In this document: in pieces, positions 26,466 through 35,295 of the stretch
Layout: every line of letters begins with the position of its first letter
Numbering within the stretch: the stretch's first letter is position 1
Assembly: GCA_003213135.1 (NCBI GenBank)
Contig: QCNT01000001.1
Location: 1-64,000, forward strand
Source of the DNA: Pelagibacteraceae bacterium AG-426-I15
GTDB taxonomy: Bacteria > Pseudomonadota > Alphaproteobacteria > Pelagibacterales > Pelagibacteraceae
DNA length: 64,000 nucleotides
Reading direction: 5' to 3'
Notes under the pieces: model-generated
Told to the model about the DNA's origin: nothing
The model's input: only the letters and a program-made list of their open reading frames with translations
The model's database searches: none
Made by a program: the position numbers and the translations under genes

Positions 26466-27169
26466 AATCTTTTGAGCCCTTTTTTCTTCATTCTAATTAT
26501 TTCTGTTCTATATTTCATTAGAAAAATTAGCGCACAATACAACAAAAAACCCAGTAACATAAAGGATAGGGGCAACAACATTGATTTATGAACGGAAGTT
26601 TCTCCAAAAATATTAACACTAGCAGGTTGGTGTAATGTTGACCAAAAATCAACAGAATACTTTACGATAAATAGATTGATTAAACCAAACACAGATATAA
26701 CAGCACAAATTTTACTTGAAAAATTTTGATCTTTAATAAATTTATAAGAAAATATAATTAGTAAATAAAAGAATAATAGTACAAGCATCGAGGTCAATCT
26801 TGCGTCCCACGCCCAAAAAGTTCCCCAAGTAGGCTGACCCCAGATTGAACCAGTCACTATTGATATTAAACAAAAAGAAAGTCCTATAGGCGCTAAACTC
26901 TTAAAAATAATTAATGCGTTTTTAATTTTAAAAATAAAATTTAATATAATCAGAAAGCTTATGCTCGAAAAACATCCTAAAGCTATCCAAGACGAAGGAA
27001 CATGAACATACATAATTCTTACCGTATCACCTTGAATATAGTCTTTTGGAGACAGGTATAATGCAAATACCAAAGATATAATAATTACTGGAACAAAAAT
27101 TATTTTAATTGACTTGCTGACTTTGTTTAACAAAACAAAAAAGTTACCTATATTTAAAAAATTAAACAT
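26462..27169 (-). CDS. ccmC: Heme exporter/handler protein CcmC
   Basis: The 235-residue protein has six membrane helices, the WWD motif WGQPTWGTFWAWDARLTS and flanking periplasmic His (YVHVPSSW and LHQPAS). CcmC loads heme onto CcmE. It begins the ccm group; ccmA and ccmB, the ATPase and permease usually just before it, are not next to it and must be elsewhere if present. Confidence 0.97.
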   Translation of the reverse strand: MFNFLNIGNFFVLLNKVSKSIKIIFVPVIIISLVFALYLSPKDYIQGDTVRIMYVHVPSSWIALGCFSSISFLIILNFIFKIKNALIIFKSLAPIGLSFCLISIVTGSIWGQPTWGTFWAWDARLTSMLVLLFFYLLIIFSYKFIKDQNFSSKICAVISVFGLINLFIVKYSVDFWSTLHQPASVNIFGETSVHKSMLLPLSFMLLGFLLYCALIFLMKYRTEIIRMKKKGLKRL

Positions 27170-27175
27170 TTTGTT

Positions 27176-27298
27176 TCATATCTTATTTTTCTTAAATTTT
27201 GAATGGGATTTTTTGTAAGCCTTATTGAGAAGTCTGAGGGAGATAAGGAAGTATATAAAGACTCCCAACAAGGCTAAAACAGTTAATTTATATTGAAT
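27176..27298 (-). CDS. Possible 40-residue single-helix membrane peptide without ATG start
   Basis: Just before ccmC, the reverse strand has an open frame reading IQYKLTVLALLGVFIYFLIS, followed by a basic tail rich in Lys. It ends in TGA at 27176-27178, six bases before the ccmC start. One clean membrane helix plus basic tail looks like a real small protein, but the frame lacks ATG, GTG or a good TTG before the helix and would need ATT at 27298. It could also be a decayed gene. Low confidence. Confidence 0.3.
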   Translation of the reverse strand: MQYKLTVLALLGVFIYFLISLRLLNKAYKKSHSKFKKNKI

Positions 27299-27357
27299 AT
27301 TTTAGACAGAGTTTTGAGTAAAGTTTGTTTAATTTGTGGCGATTACTTAAAAGTGTT

Positions 27358-27678
27358 TTAATTTGATCTTTTGTAATATACCGATCCTCTTTTTTCCGAA
27401 AAGATTTCGTCAATCATTGGGTGCTTGACGGGTTTTTTTGAGTTATCATTAATAAGATTTTGTTCGGAGACGTATGCCTCATAAGTGACATCACTGTTCT
27501 CTGCTAACAAATGGTAAAAGGGTTGGTCTTTTTTGGGTCTTACTTCTTTTGGGATTGACTGATACCATTCTTCAGAATTATTAAATTCAAAATCTACGTC
27601 GTAGATTACACCCCTAAAGTTAAAATGCCTATGTTTTACAATATCCCCAATTGAAAATTTAGCTATTTTTTTGTCCAT
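27358..27678 (-). CDS. hspQ: Heat shock protein HspQ / hemimethylated DNA-binding YccV family
   Basis: The protein of 106 residues from the ATG at 27678 begins DKKIAKFSIGDIVKHRHFNFRG and contains DQPFYHLLAENSD and YVSEQNL, the signature of the HspQ/YccV family. In enterobacteria it regulates Lon-dependent proteolysis; the older name refers to binding of hemimethylated oriC DNA. I use the second Met because homologues start there; the track's extra 13 residues are not conserved-looking. It stands alone, divergent from yciB. Confidence 0.9.
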   Translation of the reverse strand: MDKKIAKFSIGDIVKHRHFNFRGVIYDVDFEFNNSEEWYQSIPKEVRPKKDQPFYHLLAENSDVTYEAYVSEQNLINDNSKKPVKHPMIDEIFSEKRGSVYYKRSN

Positions 27679-27756
27679 GAGATTAAATGGTATTAAATTA
27701 TATATTAAAATCAACAAAAAAATTTTAATTAAAAAAGTTTTATGTTAGCTTAAATT

Positions 27757-28311
27757 GTGAACAAATCATTTATTAAATTTTTAACTGATTTCGGTCCTTT
27801 GTTAATTTTTTTTGCAGTATACTACAAAAGTAACAAAAATTTAATAACAGCTATCCCGCCATTAGTTGTGGCCACATTAATTGCTGTAATTGTAGTTTAT
27901 ATTATAGAAAAAAAAATACCCTATGTTCCTTTAATAGGAGCTTTTTTGGTCTCTTTATTTGGAGGATTAACAATTGTTTTTAAAAATCCAATCTTTTTAT
28001 ACTTAAAACCCACTATAATTAATATTATCTTTGCAATTACATTATTGTCAGGGAAAATATTTTTTAAAAAAAACTTACTTCAAAAATTTTTTGGGAACTC
28101 TTTAAAGTTAGAAGAAATAGGTTGGGATAAACTTAATTATAGGTGGATTGGTTTTTTTATTTTTTTGGCCTTAATTAACGAATTAATATGGAGAACTCAA
28201 AGTGAGGAATTTTGGGTAAATTTTAAAGTATGGGGAATATTACCTTTAACTTTCATATTCACTCTGTTTCAAGTATCATTAATTCAAAAATATAAGAAAA
28301 ATGATGAATAA
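27757..28311 (+). CDS. yciB: Septation protein A / inner-membrane YciB family
   Basis: The 184-residue protein has five to six membrane helices and the YciB/IspZ features DFGPLLIFFAVYY at the start and the late ALINELIWRTQSEEFWVNFK. The family affects cell-envelope and division behaviour; the molecular role is unsettled. It starts with GTG at 27757 and overlaps the following DUF2794 gene by 11 bp. Confidence 0.95.
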   Translation: MNKSFIKFLTDFGPLLIFFAVYYKSNKNLITAIPPLVVATLIAVIVVYIIEKKIPYVPLIGAFLVSLFGGLTIVFKNPIFLYLKPTIINIIFAITLLSGKIFFKKNLLQKFFGNSLKLEEIGWDKLNYRWIGFFIFLALINELIWRTQSEEFWVNFKVWGILPLTFIFTLFQVSLIQKYKKNDE

Positions 28312-28645
28312 ACTTAGACTTGTCATTAATAATAAATTTTATAAAAAAGAAAGTTTTTTTGTTAAAAAAGAACTTAGGTCAATACTTAATCTTTACGCAA
28401 AAAAAGTATCTTCTGGTGACTGGAAAGACTATGGACTATCGGTAAATAAAAAAGAAATAACATTTGATGTATATCAAAGAGCATCTGAAAAACCTATTTA
28501 CAGAATATCAAAAAATTTAGACCCAAAGAATAAATCCGAAAGATTTTATATTTTAGACAGGAATGGAATGATAGTAAAAAAGTCAGAAAGTCTAGACGCT
28601 TTAATTAATAAAATAGAATGGACTAAATTAAAGTTGGTAAAATAA
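28301..28645 (+). CDS. DUF2794 domain protein
   Basis: The 114-residue soluble protein matches the alphaproteobacterial DUF2794 family: ELRSILNLYAKKVSSGDWKD, then FDVYQRASEKPIYRISKNL and a late FYILDRNG. No enzymatic motif is visible and no function is known to me. It overlaps yciB by 11 bp and ends 4 bp before the convergent BI-1 gene. Confidence 0.82.
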   Translation: MMNKLRLVINNKFYKKESFFVKKELRSILNLYAKKVSSGDWKDYGLSVNKKEITFDVYQRASEKPIYRISKNLDPKNKSERFYILDRNGMIVKKSESLDALINKIEWTKLKLVK

Positions 28646-28648
28646 AAA

Positions 28649-29413
28649 TTATCTTCTTTGGCCAAAAAGTCTTAGCAGCATTATAAACAAATTGATAAAA
28701 TCAAGATATAAAGTTAAAGCTCCCATCACAGCTTTTTTTCCTGAGATTTCGCTGTCATCACTAGCAAGATACATATTTTTGATTTTTTGTGTATCGTAAG
28801 CAGTTAGTCCTACAAAAATTAAAACGCCTATGATTGATATAACAAAGTACATCATGCTTGATTTCATAAAAATATTAACTATTGATGCTATAATTATTCC
28901 TATAAGACCCATCATTAAAAAGGATCCAAGTTTGGTTAGATCTCTTTTTGTTGTGTAACCATATATGCTCATTGCTCCAAAGGTCCCAGCTGTAATAAAG
29001 AAAACTCGAGTAATACTTGCTCCTGTGTAAACTAAAAATATAGATGCTAATGATGCTCCCATTAAAGCTGCAAATACCCAGAATGTTGTTTGAGCTTTTG
29101 ATGCACTCATTTTACGAATACCAAAGCTCATATAAAAAACTATTCCGAGTGGTGCTAGCATTACTACCCACATTAATGGTGAAGCAAAAAGTGCTTGTCC
29201 AATACCTGTGAGTCCCGTAATTCCGGATGAAGTTATTTGAATATCGTATCCACCTGACAATCTAAATAATAAGAGAGAAACTATTCCGGTAAGAAATACT
29301 CCTGAAGCCATATAGTTATATACTTTCAACATGTAGCTTCTTAAGCCTTGATCGACAATATGTGCTTCAGATGCAGTCGATTTTACGTTAGTATTTTGTC
29401 TATTAAAGTCCAT
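28649..29413 (-). CDS. Bax inhibitor-1/YccA family membrane protein
   Basis: The 254-residue protein has seven hydrophobic segments after a 25-residue soluble start and ends with the BI-1 signature GLTAYDTQKIKNMY and ALTLYLDFINLFIMLLRLFG. The two Asp residues in these last segments are those proposed to sense pH in BsYetJ-type calcium-leak channels. In bacteria the family has been tied to Ca2+ leak and to protease FtsH. It is a single gene, divergent from an aldo/keto reductase. Confidence 0.95.
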   Translation of the reverse strand: MDFNRQNTNVKSTASEAHIVDQGLRSYMLKVYNYMASGVFLTGIVSLLLFRLSGGYDIQITSSGITGLTGIGQALFASPLMWVVMLAPLGIVFYMSFGIRKMSASKAQTTFWVFAALMGASLASIFLVYTGASITRVFFITAGTFGAMSIYGYTTKRDLTKLGSFLMMGLIGIIIASIVNIFMKSSMMYFVISIIGVLIFVGLTAYDTQKIKNMYLASDDSEISGKKAVMGALTLYLDFINLFIMLLRLFGQRR

Positions 29414-29482
29414 ATCTATAATATATTGATTTTTTTTTTTATTTTCAATGGGTCATATATCGCCTACAAATATTGAGTTTTT

Positions 29483-30523
29483 ATGAAATATCGAAAATTG
29501 GGAAATACTAATCTAGATGTTAGCCTAATTTGCTTAGGAACCATGACTTATGGAGAGCAAAATACTCAAAACGAAGGCTTTGAGCAAATGGATTATTCGG
29601 TGGAAAAAGGTATCAATTTTTTTGATACTGCGGAACTTTATGCAATACCTCCAAAGTCAAAGACATACGGTAAGACCGAAGAAATTATTGGAAATTGGTT
29701 TGCTCAAAGAAAAAATAGAAAAAAAATTATCCTAGCTACAAAAATCGCGGGGCCCGGACTGAAATGGATTAGAGGTGGTGGGTCACAATTTTCGACTAAA
29801 AGTTTAGAAGAGGCATTGAATAATAGTCTTAAAAGATTAAAAACAGATTATATAGACTTATATCAACTACATTGGCCAGAAAGAAACACCAACTATTTTG
29901 GTGATCTTAATTATGAACATGATGAAAATGAAAAGCAATGGAATAGCTTCCAAAGTATTCTTAAGGTTTTTAAAAAATTTGTTGATCAAGGAAAAATTAG
30001 ATATATAGGTTTATCAAATGAAACCCCGTGGGGCTTTACAAAATTTCTACAAATTGCAGAACAAGAAAAATTACCTAAAGTTGTTTCTGTTCAAAATCCA
30101 TATAGCCTTGTAAATAGAAGCTACGAAATTGGTATGTCAGAAATTTCGTTAAGAGAAAAAGCTGGACTATTAGCTTACTCTCCTTTGGCTGCAGGATATT
30201 TAACTGGAAAATATAGAAATAATCAAATGCCAAAAAATTCTAGGATGGATTTATTTTATCAAAACTATCCAAGATATCATAATGAAAGAACCTATAGCGC
30301 TGTGGATGAGTATTTTAATATAGCAAATAAATACAAAATATCATTAACTCAACTTTCCCAAGCATTTGTGAATTCTAGAGATTTTGTAACAAGTAATATT
30401 ATTGGGGCAACAAAAATGGATCAGCTTAAGGAAAATATTGATAGCATCAATATTTCGCTTGATGAAAAGATAATAGAAGAAATTAACTTAGTTCACGAGA
30501 AAATTCCTAATCCTGCGCCCTAA
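29483..30523 (+). CDS. Aldo/keto reductase, Tas-like
   Basis: The 346-residue TIM-barrel NADPH enzyme starts MKYRKLGNTNLDVSLICLGTMTYG. The catalytic Asp-Tyr pair is in FFDTAELYAIPP, Lys in LATKIAGP and His in YQLHWPER, and the late IIGATKMDQLKENI binds NADPH. The sequence resembles E. coli Tas, including the long insertion around residues 130-150. Physiological substrate unknown. Confidence 0.92.
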   Translation: MKYRKLGNTNLDVSLICLGTMTYGEQNTQNEGFEQMDYSVEKGINFFDTAELYAIPPKSKTYGKTEEIIGNWFAQRKNRKKIILATKIAGPGLKWIRGGGSQFSTKSLEEALNNSLKRLKTDYIDLYQLHWPERNTNYFGDLNYEHDENEKQWNSFQSILKVFKKFVDQGKIRYIGLSNETPWGFTKFLQIAEQEKLPKVVSVQNPYSLVNRSYEIGMSEISLREKAGLLAYSPLAAGYLTGKYRNNQMPKNSRMDLFYQNYPRYHNERTYSAVDEYFNIANKYKISLTQLSQAFVNSRDFVTSNIIGATKMDQLKENIDSINISLDEKIIEEINLVHEKIPNPAP

Positions 30524-30585
30524 ATTAAACAACTATTGAAAAGAAAATAAATTTGTATAAATTGATATATTCAATCGGAATAAAA

Positions 30586-31092
30586 ATGAAAAAAACAATT
30601 TTAACTATAATATGTGTTCTGTCTGCTTGTTTTTTTATAAATTCGGCAATAGCAACAGAACCAAAAAGTATCGGAAAATACAAAAGTTGGGAGTCTTTTT
30701 CCTACACTAATGAAAAGGGCAAAGTTTGTTTTGCCCAAACAATACCGATAGAAAGAACGCCAAAAAAAATAAAGAGAGATGAGTCAAGATTATTTGTAAC
30801 TTTTAGAAAAGAAGAAAAAATTAAAAATGAAATTAGCGTAACAAGCGGCCATCTTTATAAGAAATCTTCTGTTGTAGCTATTTCAGGAAAAAATGATTTT
30901 TCTTTTTTTTCCCAAGGAAAATTTGCTTGGATATCCGATGGAGAAGAGGAATTCAATCTAATTAAGGTAATGAAAAAAGCTTCTAAATTATCAATCGCAA
31001 GTTCCGACCTAAATGGTAACAAAACAAAAGATCTATACTCGATGATGGGATTTACTAAAGCTTACAATACCGCAAAAAAAAGTTGTGCCTAA
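30586..31092 (+). CDS. Invasion associated locus B (IalB)-like exported protein
   Basis: The 168-residue protein has a signal peptide ([22 protein letters not shown]) and then a domain like Ial[32 protein letters not shown], a Lys/Ser stretch and [10 protein letters not shown]. The family is common in alphaproteobacteria; it is named after Bartonella invasion, but is likely a general periplasmic protein. I start at the ATG at 30586, since the signal peptide begins there. It overlaps argG by 8 bp. Confidence 0.75.
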   Translation: MKKTILTIICVLSACFFINSAIATEPKSIGKYKSWESFSYTNEKGKVCFAQTIPIERTPKKIKRDESRLFVTFRKEEKIKNEISVTSGHLYKKSSVVAISGKNDFSFFSQGKFAWISDGEEEFNLIKVMKKASKLSIASSDLNGNKTKDLYSMMGFTKAYNTAKKSCA

Positions 31093-32275
31093 AAAAAAAA
31101 ATAAAATTGTTTTAGCTTACTCGGGGGGGCTGGATACCTCTATAATTCTTAAATGGCTTCAGGAAAATTATAATTCTCAAGTTATTGCTTATACAGCTGA
31201 CATTGGTCAAAAAATAGATAAAAGAAAAATTATAAAAAATGCAAAAAGTTTAGGTGTAAGAAACATTATCATCGAAGACTTGAAAGACACTTTTGTAAAA
31301 GAATATGTGTACCCAATGATAAGAGGTCATGCTTTATATGAGGGTGTTTATTTATTGGGCACATCTATAGCGAGACCACTCATCGCAAAAAGACAAATTG
31401 CCATAGCTAAAAAATTTAATGCATTTGCTGTTTCCCACGGCGCAACAGGCAAGGGAAATGACCAAGTAAGATTTGAGCTTGGTTATTACTATTTTGGACC
31501 TAAAATAAAAGTTATAGCACCATGGAGAATTTGGAGTTTAAAATCTAGAACTGATTTAATTAAATATGCAAAAAAACACAATATAAAAATTCCAAAAGAT
31601 AAAAAAGGAGCATCTCCTTTTTCTGTTGATGATAATCTTTACCATACATCAACAGAGGGAAAAATTTTAGAGGATCCTAAAAAACAAGCTCCCGAATATA
31701 TATACCAAAGAACAGTTTCACCTGAAAAAGCGCCTAATAAACCAAGCTATATAAAAATAGGATTCAAAAAAGGAAATCCTATTTCAGTAAATAATAAAAA
31801 ATTATCTCCAGCGAAACTTTTAAAAAAATTAAATGAAGTTGCGGGAAAAAATGGAGTAGGTAGAGTAGATTTAGTTGAAAATAGATTTATTGGAATAAAA
31901 TCCAGAGGAGTTTATGAGACCCCGGGAGGTACTCTTTTAATAATCGCTCACAGAGCAATCGAGTCAGTGACTTTAGATAAAAAAACTATGCACGAAAAAG
32001 ATGAAATAATGCCAAAGTATGCTGAGCTTATATATAACGGTTTTTGGTTTTCAAAAGCTAGATATAAATTACAAAAAATAGTTGATCTTAAAAAAAATCA
32101 AGTTAATGGATCAGTTAAACTAAAAATTTACAAAGGTAATGTTACAATCTTATCTAGAGACAGCAAAAGTAAAGCCTACTCGATAAAGAAAGTGTCTTTT
32201 GAAGAAAATAAATCTTTTAAAAAGTCAAAAGTTAATAGGTTTATAATGGGTGCGGCAAGAAAGCTTAGAGCTTAA
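31085..32275 (+). CDS. argG: Argininosuccinate synthase
   Basis: ArgG condenses citrulline and aspartate using ATP in arginine synthesis. The 396-residue protein has the ATP-binding loop [18 protein letters not shown], the [15 protein letters not shown] motif and the segment [16 protein letters not shown]. Length is normal. The start is GTG at 31085 inside the end of the preceding IalB-like gene; no later Met is compatible with the P-loop. It is not next to argH here. Confidence 0.98.
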   Translation: MPKKKNKIVLAYSGGLDTSIILKWLQENYNSQVIAYTADIGQKIDKRKIIKNAKSLGVRNIIIEDLKDTFVKEYVYPMIRGHALYEGVYLLGTSIARPLIAKRQIAIAKKFNAFAVSHGATGKGNDQVRFELGYYYFGPKIKVIAPWRIWSLKSRTDLIKYAKKHNIKIPKDKKGASPFSVDDNLYHTSTEGKILEDPKKQAPEYIYQRTVSPEKAPNKPSYIKIGFKKGNPISVNNKKLSPAKLLKKLNEVAGKNGVGRVDLVENRFIGIKSRGVYETPGGTLLIIAHRAIESVTLDKKTMHEKDEIMPKYAELIYNGFWFSKARYKLQKIVDLKKNQVNGSVKLKIYKGNVTILSRDSKSKAYSIKKVSFEENKSFKKSKVNRFIMGAARKLRA

Positions 32276-32302
32276 AGAAATTTAGCATATATAAAATTTG
32301 AT

Positions 32303-32698
32303 ATGAGTATGAACGCTATAATTAGAAATATACAGCTTGTTGCTGTAATATTTATTCTTGTTGGAACAGTTCTGGCTTTTGGTTTTGAAGTCAATGAAAT
32401 GTATAAAGCTGGAAGAGTTACACTTGCCGATTTGCTTTTGATGTTCATTTATATTGAAGTTATAGGAATGATCGGAGTTTTTTGGGCTAGCAAAACAATC
32501 AGAATTACTTATCCTGTATTAATCGCTATTACTGCGCTGGCTAGATTAATTATTCTGCAAGATAAAGACAGTGCTTCAATAAATCTGATTTATCAAGGTG
32601 CTGCAATACTCTTATTAGCTTTATCAGTATTTTTTCTATCATTGAGATATAGCAAAAAACTTGGAATGGACAAAAAAAATCCAGGTGAGGAAGCATAA
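32303..32698 (+). CDS. psiE: PsiE family membrane protein
   Basis: The 131-residue protein has four membrane helices and the PsiE pattern: LADLLLMFIYIEVIGMIGVFWAS, RITYPVLIAITALARLII. In E. coli psiE is induced by phosphate starvation and has no proven function. It is followed within 1 bp by another small membrane-protein gene and then an SDR, all on the same strand. Confidence 0.88.
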   Translation: MSMNAIIRNIQLVAVIFILVGTVLAFGFEVNEMYKAGRVTLADLLLMFIYIEVIGMIGVFWASKTIRITYPVLIAITALARLIILQDKDSASINLIYQGAAILLLALSVFFLSLRYSKKLGMDKKNPGEEA

Positions 32699-32699
32699 A

Positions 32700-33119
32700 A
32701 TGAGACAGCTTGTTTTAATAGTAGCTTACTACATGATCGGGTACCTTATTTTTTGGACTTTTCTTCATGAAACAAATTTATTTCCAAAAGTTTGGGTTGA
32801 GCAAAACTTCGGTATTGCAATTTATATTTGGGTGTTCTTCTTTATTATTCCACTAATGCTCATAGCTTTAGGAAATGATTATATAAAAAATCGTATTTCA
32901 GACTTTAAAACTTTGAAGCAAGAGACTAGGTGGCCACTGTATATTCTCTTGTTTGGAGTATGGGATTTAATGTTTGGGTTTGCATTTTTACTTTTTTCTT
33001 ATTTTGAAATTTCACAAGCTACAATGATAATTGCAAATGCCTTATTTATTACGGGAACATATTTAACATTTTTTAGTTTTTCTGTAGCAAAAAAATTACA
33101 AATCTCGAGAAACAATTAG
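32700..33119 (+). CDS. Conserved-looking four-helix membrane protein
   Basis: From the ATG at 32700 the protein has 139 residues and four hydrophobic segments (about 3-20, 37-58, 76-101 and 106-128). The track's earlier start at 32661 lies inside psiE and adds 13 charged residues, so I prefer 32700. I do not recognise a family. Position between psiE and the SDR, with gaps of 1 and 4 bp, suggests one transcript. Confidence 0.75.
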   Translation: MRQLVLIVAYYMIGYLIFWTFLHETNLFPKVWVEQNFGIAIYIWVFFFIIPLMLIALGNDYIKNRISDFKTLKQETRWPLYILLFGVWDLMFGFAFLLFSYFEISQATMIIANALFITGTYLTFFSFSVAKKLQISRNN

Positions 33120-33123
33120 ACTT

Positions 33124-33840
33124 ATGGCAAACAAAATTTTAATATTTGGGGCAACAGGTTCAGTCGGAAGTTCTTTGGCAAAATTATTGAGCAAAGACCC
33201 AAGTGAGATACATTTGATTGGAAAAAACGAAGCAGAAGTATCAAAACTTTCAAATGAAGTTGGGTCTTCCTATAGTGTAGTTGATGTAACCGATCCAGTT
33301 TTTATAGACAAGATTGATGGAGATTTAAAAGATATAGATATTACGGGTATAGCATATTGCGTAGGTTCGATTGATCTTAAACCGATTAATTTGATTACAA
33401 AAAAAGATTACCTGAAAAGCTTAGAATTAAATTTATTTCCCATAGTTGAAATTATTAAAAAATATAAAGAAAATTTAAAAAAAAATAAATCTTCAGTAGT
33501 TGTATTTTCAACTGTTGCTGTAAGACAAGGGTTTCCAAATCATAGTATAATTTCACCTGTTAAAGCTTCTTTAGAAGGTCTGACGGTTTCGTTGGCTGCA
33601 GAGCTTGCGCCTGACGTTAGAGTCAATTGTATAGCTCCAAGTTTAAGTAAATCTAAGATGGCAGGAAGAATACTTGGTAACGCAAAAATTGCTGAAGGAA
33701 TAGCAAAACAACATCCTTTGAAAAGAGTGGGAGAAGGAATAGATAGTGCAGCTTTAGCCAAATTTTTACTTTCAAAAGATAGCTCCTGGATTACTGGCCA
33801 GATAATTGGTGTGGATGGCGGAAGATCAAACGTCGGTTAA
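33124..33840 (+). CDS. Short-chain dehydrogenase/reductase lacking the catalytic Tyr
   Basis: The 238-residue Rossmann protein has the cofactor loop LIFGATGSVGSSLAKLL, VVFSTVAVRQG with the catalytic Ser position, and the end WITGQIIGVDGGRSNVG. The active-site Y-x-x-x-K reads I-S-P-V-K in NHSIISPVKASLEGL, so Lys is present but Tyr is Ile. I recall related marine bacterial SDRs with Ile or Val here, often close to photolyase-related genes. It may bind NAD(P) without ordinary SDR chemistry. It is convergent with the DUF4149 gene. Confidence 0.85.
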   Translation: MANKILIFGATGSVGSSLAKLLSKDPSEIHLIGKNEAEVSKLSNEVGSSYSVVDVTDPVFIDKIDGDLKDIDITGIAYCVGSIDLKPINLITKKDYLKSLELNLFPIVEIIKKYKENLKKNKSSVVVFSTVAVRQGFPNHSIISPVKASLEGLTVSLAAELAPDVRVNCIAPSLSKSKMAGRILGNAKIAEGIAKQHPLKRVGEGIDSAALAKFLLSKDSSWITGQIIGVDGGRSNVG

Positions 33841-33850
33841 TTTTTTATTC

Positions 33851-34240
33851 TCAAAAAATTATAATAATTAAAAGAAAGATCTGAACAAAGTTTATGATGA
33901 CCGAGGTTGTATGGGCAATTTTAAATTTTTTTTTATTTTTTTTATCTCTAAATTTATTTATTAATGGCATTAAAATAAAAAGAGAAATAGCAAATAAAGC
34001 ACAACAAATATAAATTAAAATTAATATAAAATTTATTCCGTGATACGTATAAATTGGGATAGATACGAAAGTTAATATTATTAAATTAATAGAATAGTAA
34101 AATGGAAATATTTTTCTTATAAAATTTCTGTAACTTTTTTCACTTAAAGATTTAAATCCAACTGGGGCAACAACAAATGAGAAGAATAACATTATTCCTA
34201 ATACTGCAGCAATTGATACAAATACTAAATTAGCAATCAT
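33851..34240 (-). CDS. DUF4149/TMEM205-like membrane protein
   Basis: The 129-residue protein has four membrane helices with the pattern FFSFVVAPVGFKSLSEKSYRNFIRKIFPFYYSINL, quoted here only in part as FVVAPVGFKSL and KIFPFYYSINL, which resembles DUF4149 proteins. No function is known. It is 5 bp downstream of another small membrane-protein gene on the same strand. Confidence 0.65.
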   Translation of the reverse strand: MIANLVFVSIAAVLGIMLFFSFVVAPVGFKSLSEKSYRNFIRKIFPFYYSINLIILTFVSIPIYTYHGINFILILIYICCALFAISLFILMPLINKFRDKKNKKKFKIAHTTSVIINFVQIFLLIIIIF

Positions 34241-34245
34241 AATTA

Positions 34246-34572
34246 TTAATGTTCATGTTTTTCAATTCCATGTTTTTCTAATAGATCATGCATTCTCTCA
34301 TGTTCTTTATAGGTAAGACTGTAAAAGACGATTACTGTTACAACAGATCCAACTAATACTCCTTGGATAAATCTAAATATTGTTTTTCTATTTGCTTCTC
34401 TAGTTTTGTTAGTCATTTTATTTCCTCTTCTTTTGGCTTCGTAAAACTTATAAACAGCGTAAGTTATTAATAATCCACTTAGTATCCAGGATATTGGGTG
34501 ATTAACAACTGCTAATAAAGATCCGCCAAAAATAGCCGCGATGAAACCAGAAATCCAACAAATTGGGCACAT
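34246..34572 (-). CDS. Small membrane protein with CPxC start and His-rich tail
   Basis: The 108-residue protein begins MCPICWISGFIAAIFGG, has two N-terminal hydrophobic segments, a basic linker (residues 47-67), a third helix and a tail HERMHDLLEKHGIEKHEH with five His. The C-P-I-C pair and the His tail suggest metal or heme binding, but I recognise no family. The basic linker places the N terminus and the linker on predictable sides; the His tail would be periplasmic if the linker is cytoplasmic. Confidence 0.65.
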   Translation of the reverse strand: MCPICWISGFIAAIFGGSLLAVVNHPISWILSGLLITYAVYKFYEAKRRGNKMTNKTREANRKTIFRFIQGVLVGSVVTVIVFYSLTYKEHERMHDLLEKHGIEKHEH

Positions 34573-34620
34573 AACTTATTTATATATTAAAAATTGACAA
34601 TATATCTGTGACAAACCAAC

Positions 34621-35181
34621 TTAATAATCATTTACTCTTCCGATAAAATTAAGGTTTTTATCTAAAATTACTATTTCTCCTGATGAAACGGATTCATTTA
34701 TAGTTTCTAAAATTACAACATAGTGAGTTATTAATACTAAATTTCCCTCATCATTCCAATTTCTTAAAAAGTTATTTAAATCTTCCATCTGCTTTTCTTT
34801 ATTTTTTTTAAAGTTTTCAGAAAAAAAAGAATTTAAAGCACCAAATTTTTTAAAATCTTTAAATGCATATTTTGCAGTATCTACGCACCTACACCACTCG
34901 CTTGTAAGAACTTGGTTAATAGGAATTTTATTTTTATAAAAAAAGGATCCAATTTTTTTAGATTGTTTTACACCCTCATCATTTAAATTACGTTGAGTAC
35001 TACAATCATTTATATCAAAATTATCTGGGTCTCCTGTTCCGGGGGCAAGCGCATGTCTGATAAAAACAATTTTATTTCCTTTTTTTAAATGATCTATTAA
35101 TTCTTCATTCGAATATGCATTTGTAAAAGATATTGTGACTAATAAGATAAAAATAAGATTTTTTTTTATAATCTTGAACAT
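34621..35181 (-). CDS. Exported histidine phosphatase superfamily protein
   Basis: The 186-residue protein has a signal peptide (ending TNAYSNEE) and a phosphoglycerate-mutase-like core. The phospho-accepting motif is FIRHALAPG (R-H-A in place of R-H-G), then VLTSEWCRCVDTAKYAF and the second catalytic His in LITHYVVIL. Secretion to the periplasm argues for scavenging phosphatase activity or an unrelated ester. Its first 16 bases overlap the DUF2256 gene. Confidence 0.85.
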   Translation of the reverse strand: MFKIIKKNLIFILLVTISFTNAYSNEELIDHLKKGNKIVFIRHALAPGTGDPDNFDINDCSTQRNLNDEGVKQSKKIGSFFYKNKIPINQVLTSEWCRCVDTAKYAFKDFKKFGALNSFFSENFKKNKEKQMEDLNNFLRNWNDEGNLVLITHYVVILETINESVSSGEIVILDKNLNFIGRVNDY

Positions 35182-35294
35182 TTTTTTGAGCAGTACTTTA
35201 CCTTATCCCAATTAAGTCTCCATTTTTTTCGCCACAAAAAGGATCTTTTGCAAACAGGGCAAATTTTTGATGGAAGATTTTGTTTTTTAAACAT
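35166..35294 (-). CDS. DUF2256 zinc-ribbon-like small protein (not in ORF track)
   Basis: The reverse strand from ATG at 35294 encodes 42 residues, including LPSKICPVCKRSFLWRKKW and DKVKYCSKKCS. The C-x-x-C ... C-x(3)-C spacing and W-R-K-K-W match DUF2256, a tiny putative zinc-binding family often encoded beside photolyase-related genes. That is the case here: its start lies 1 bp after the photolyase stop. It overlaps the histidine phosphatase by 16 bp. Confidence 0.85.
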   Translation of the reverse strand: MFKKQNLPSKICPVCKRSFLWRKKWRLNWDKVKYCSKKCSRL

Positions 35295-35295
35295 T

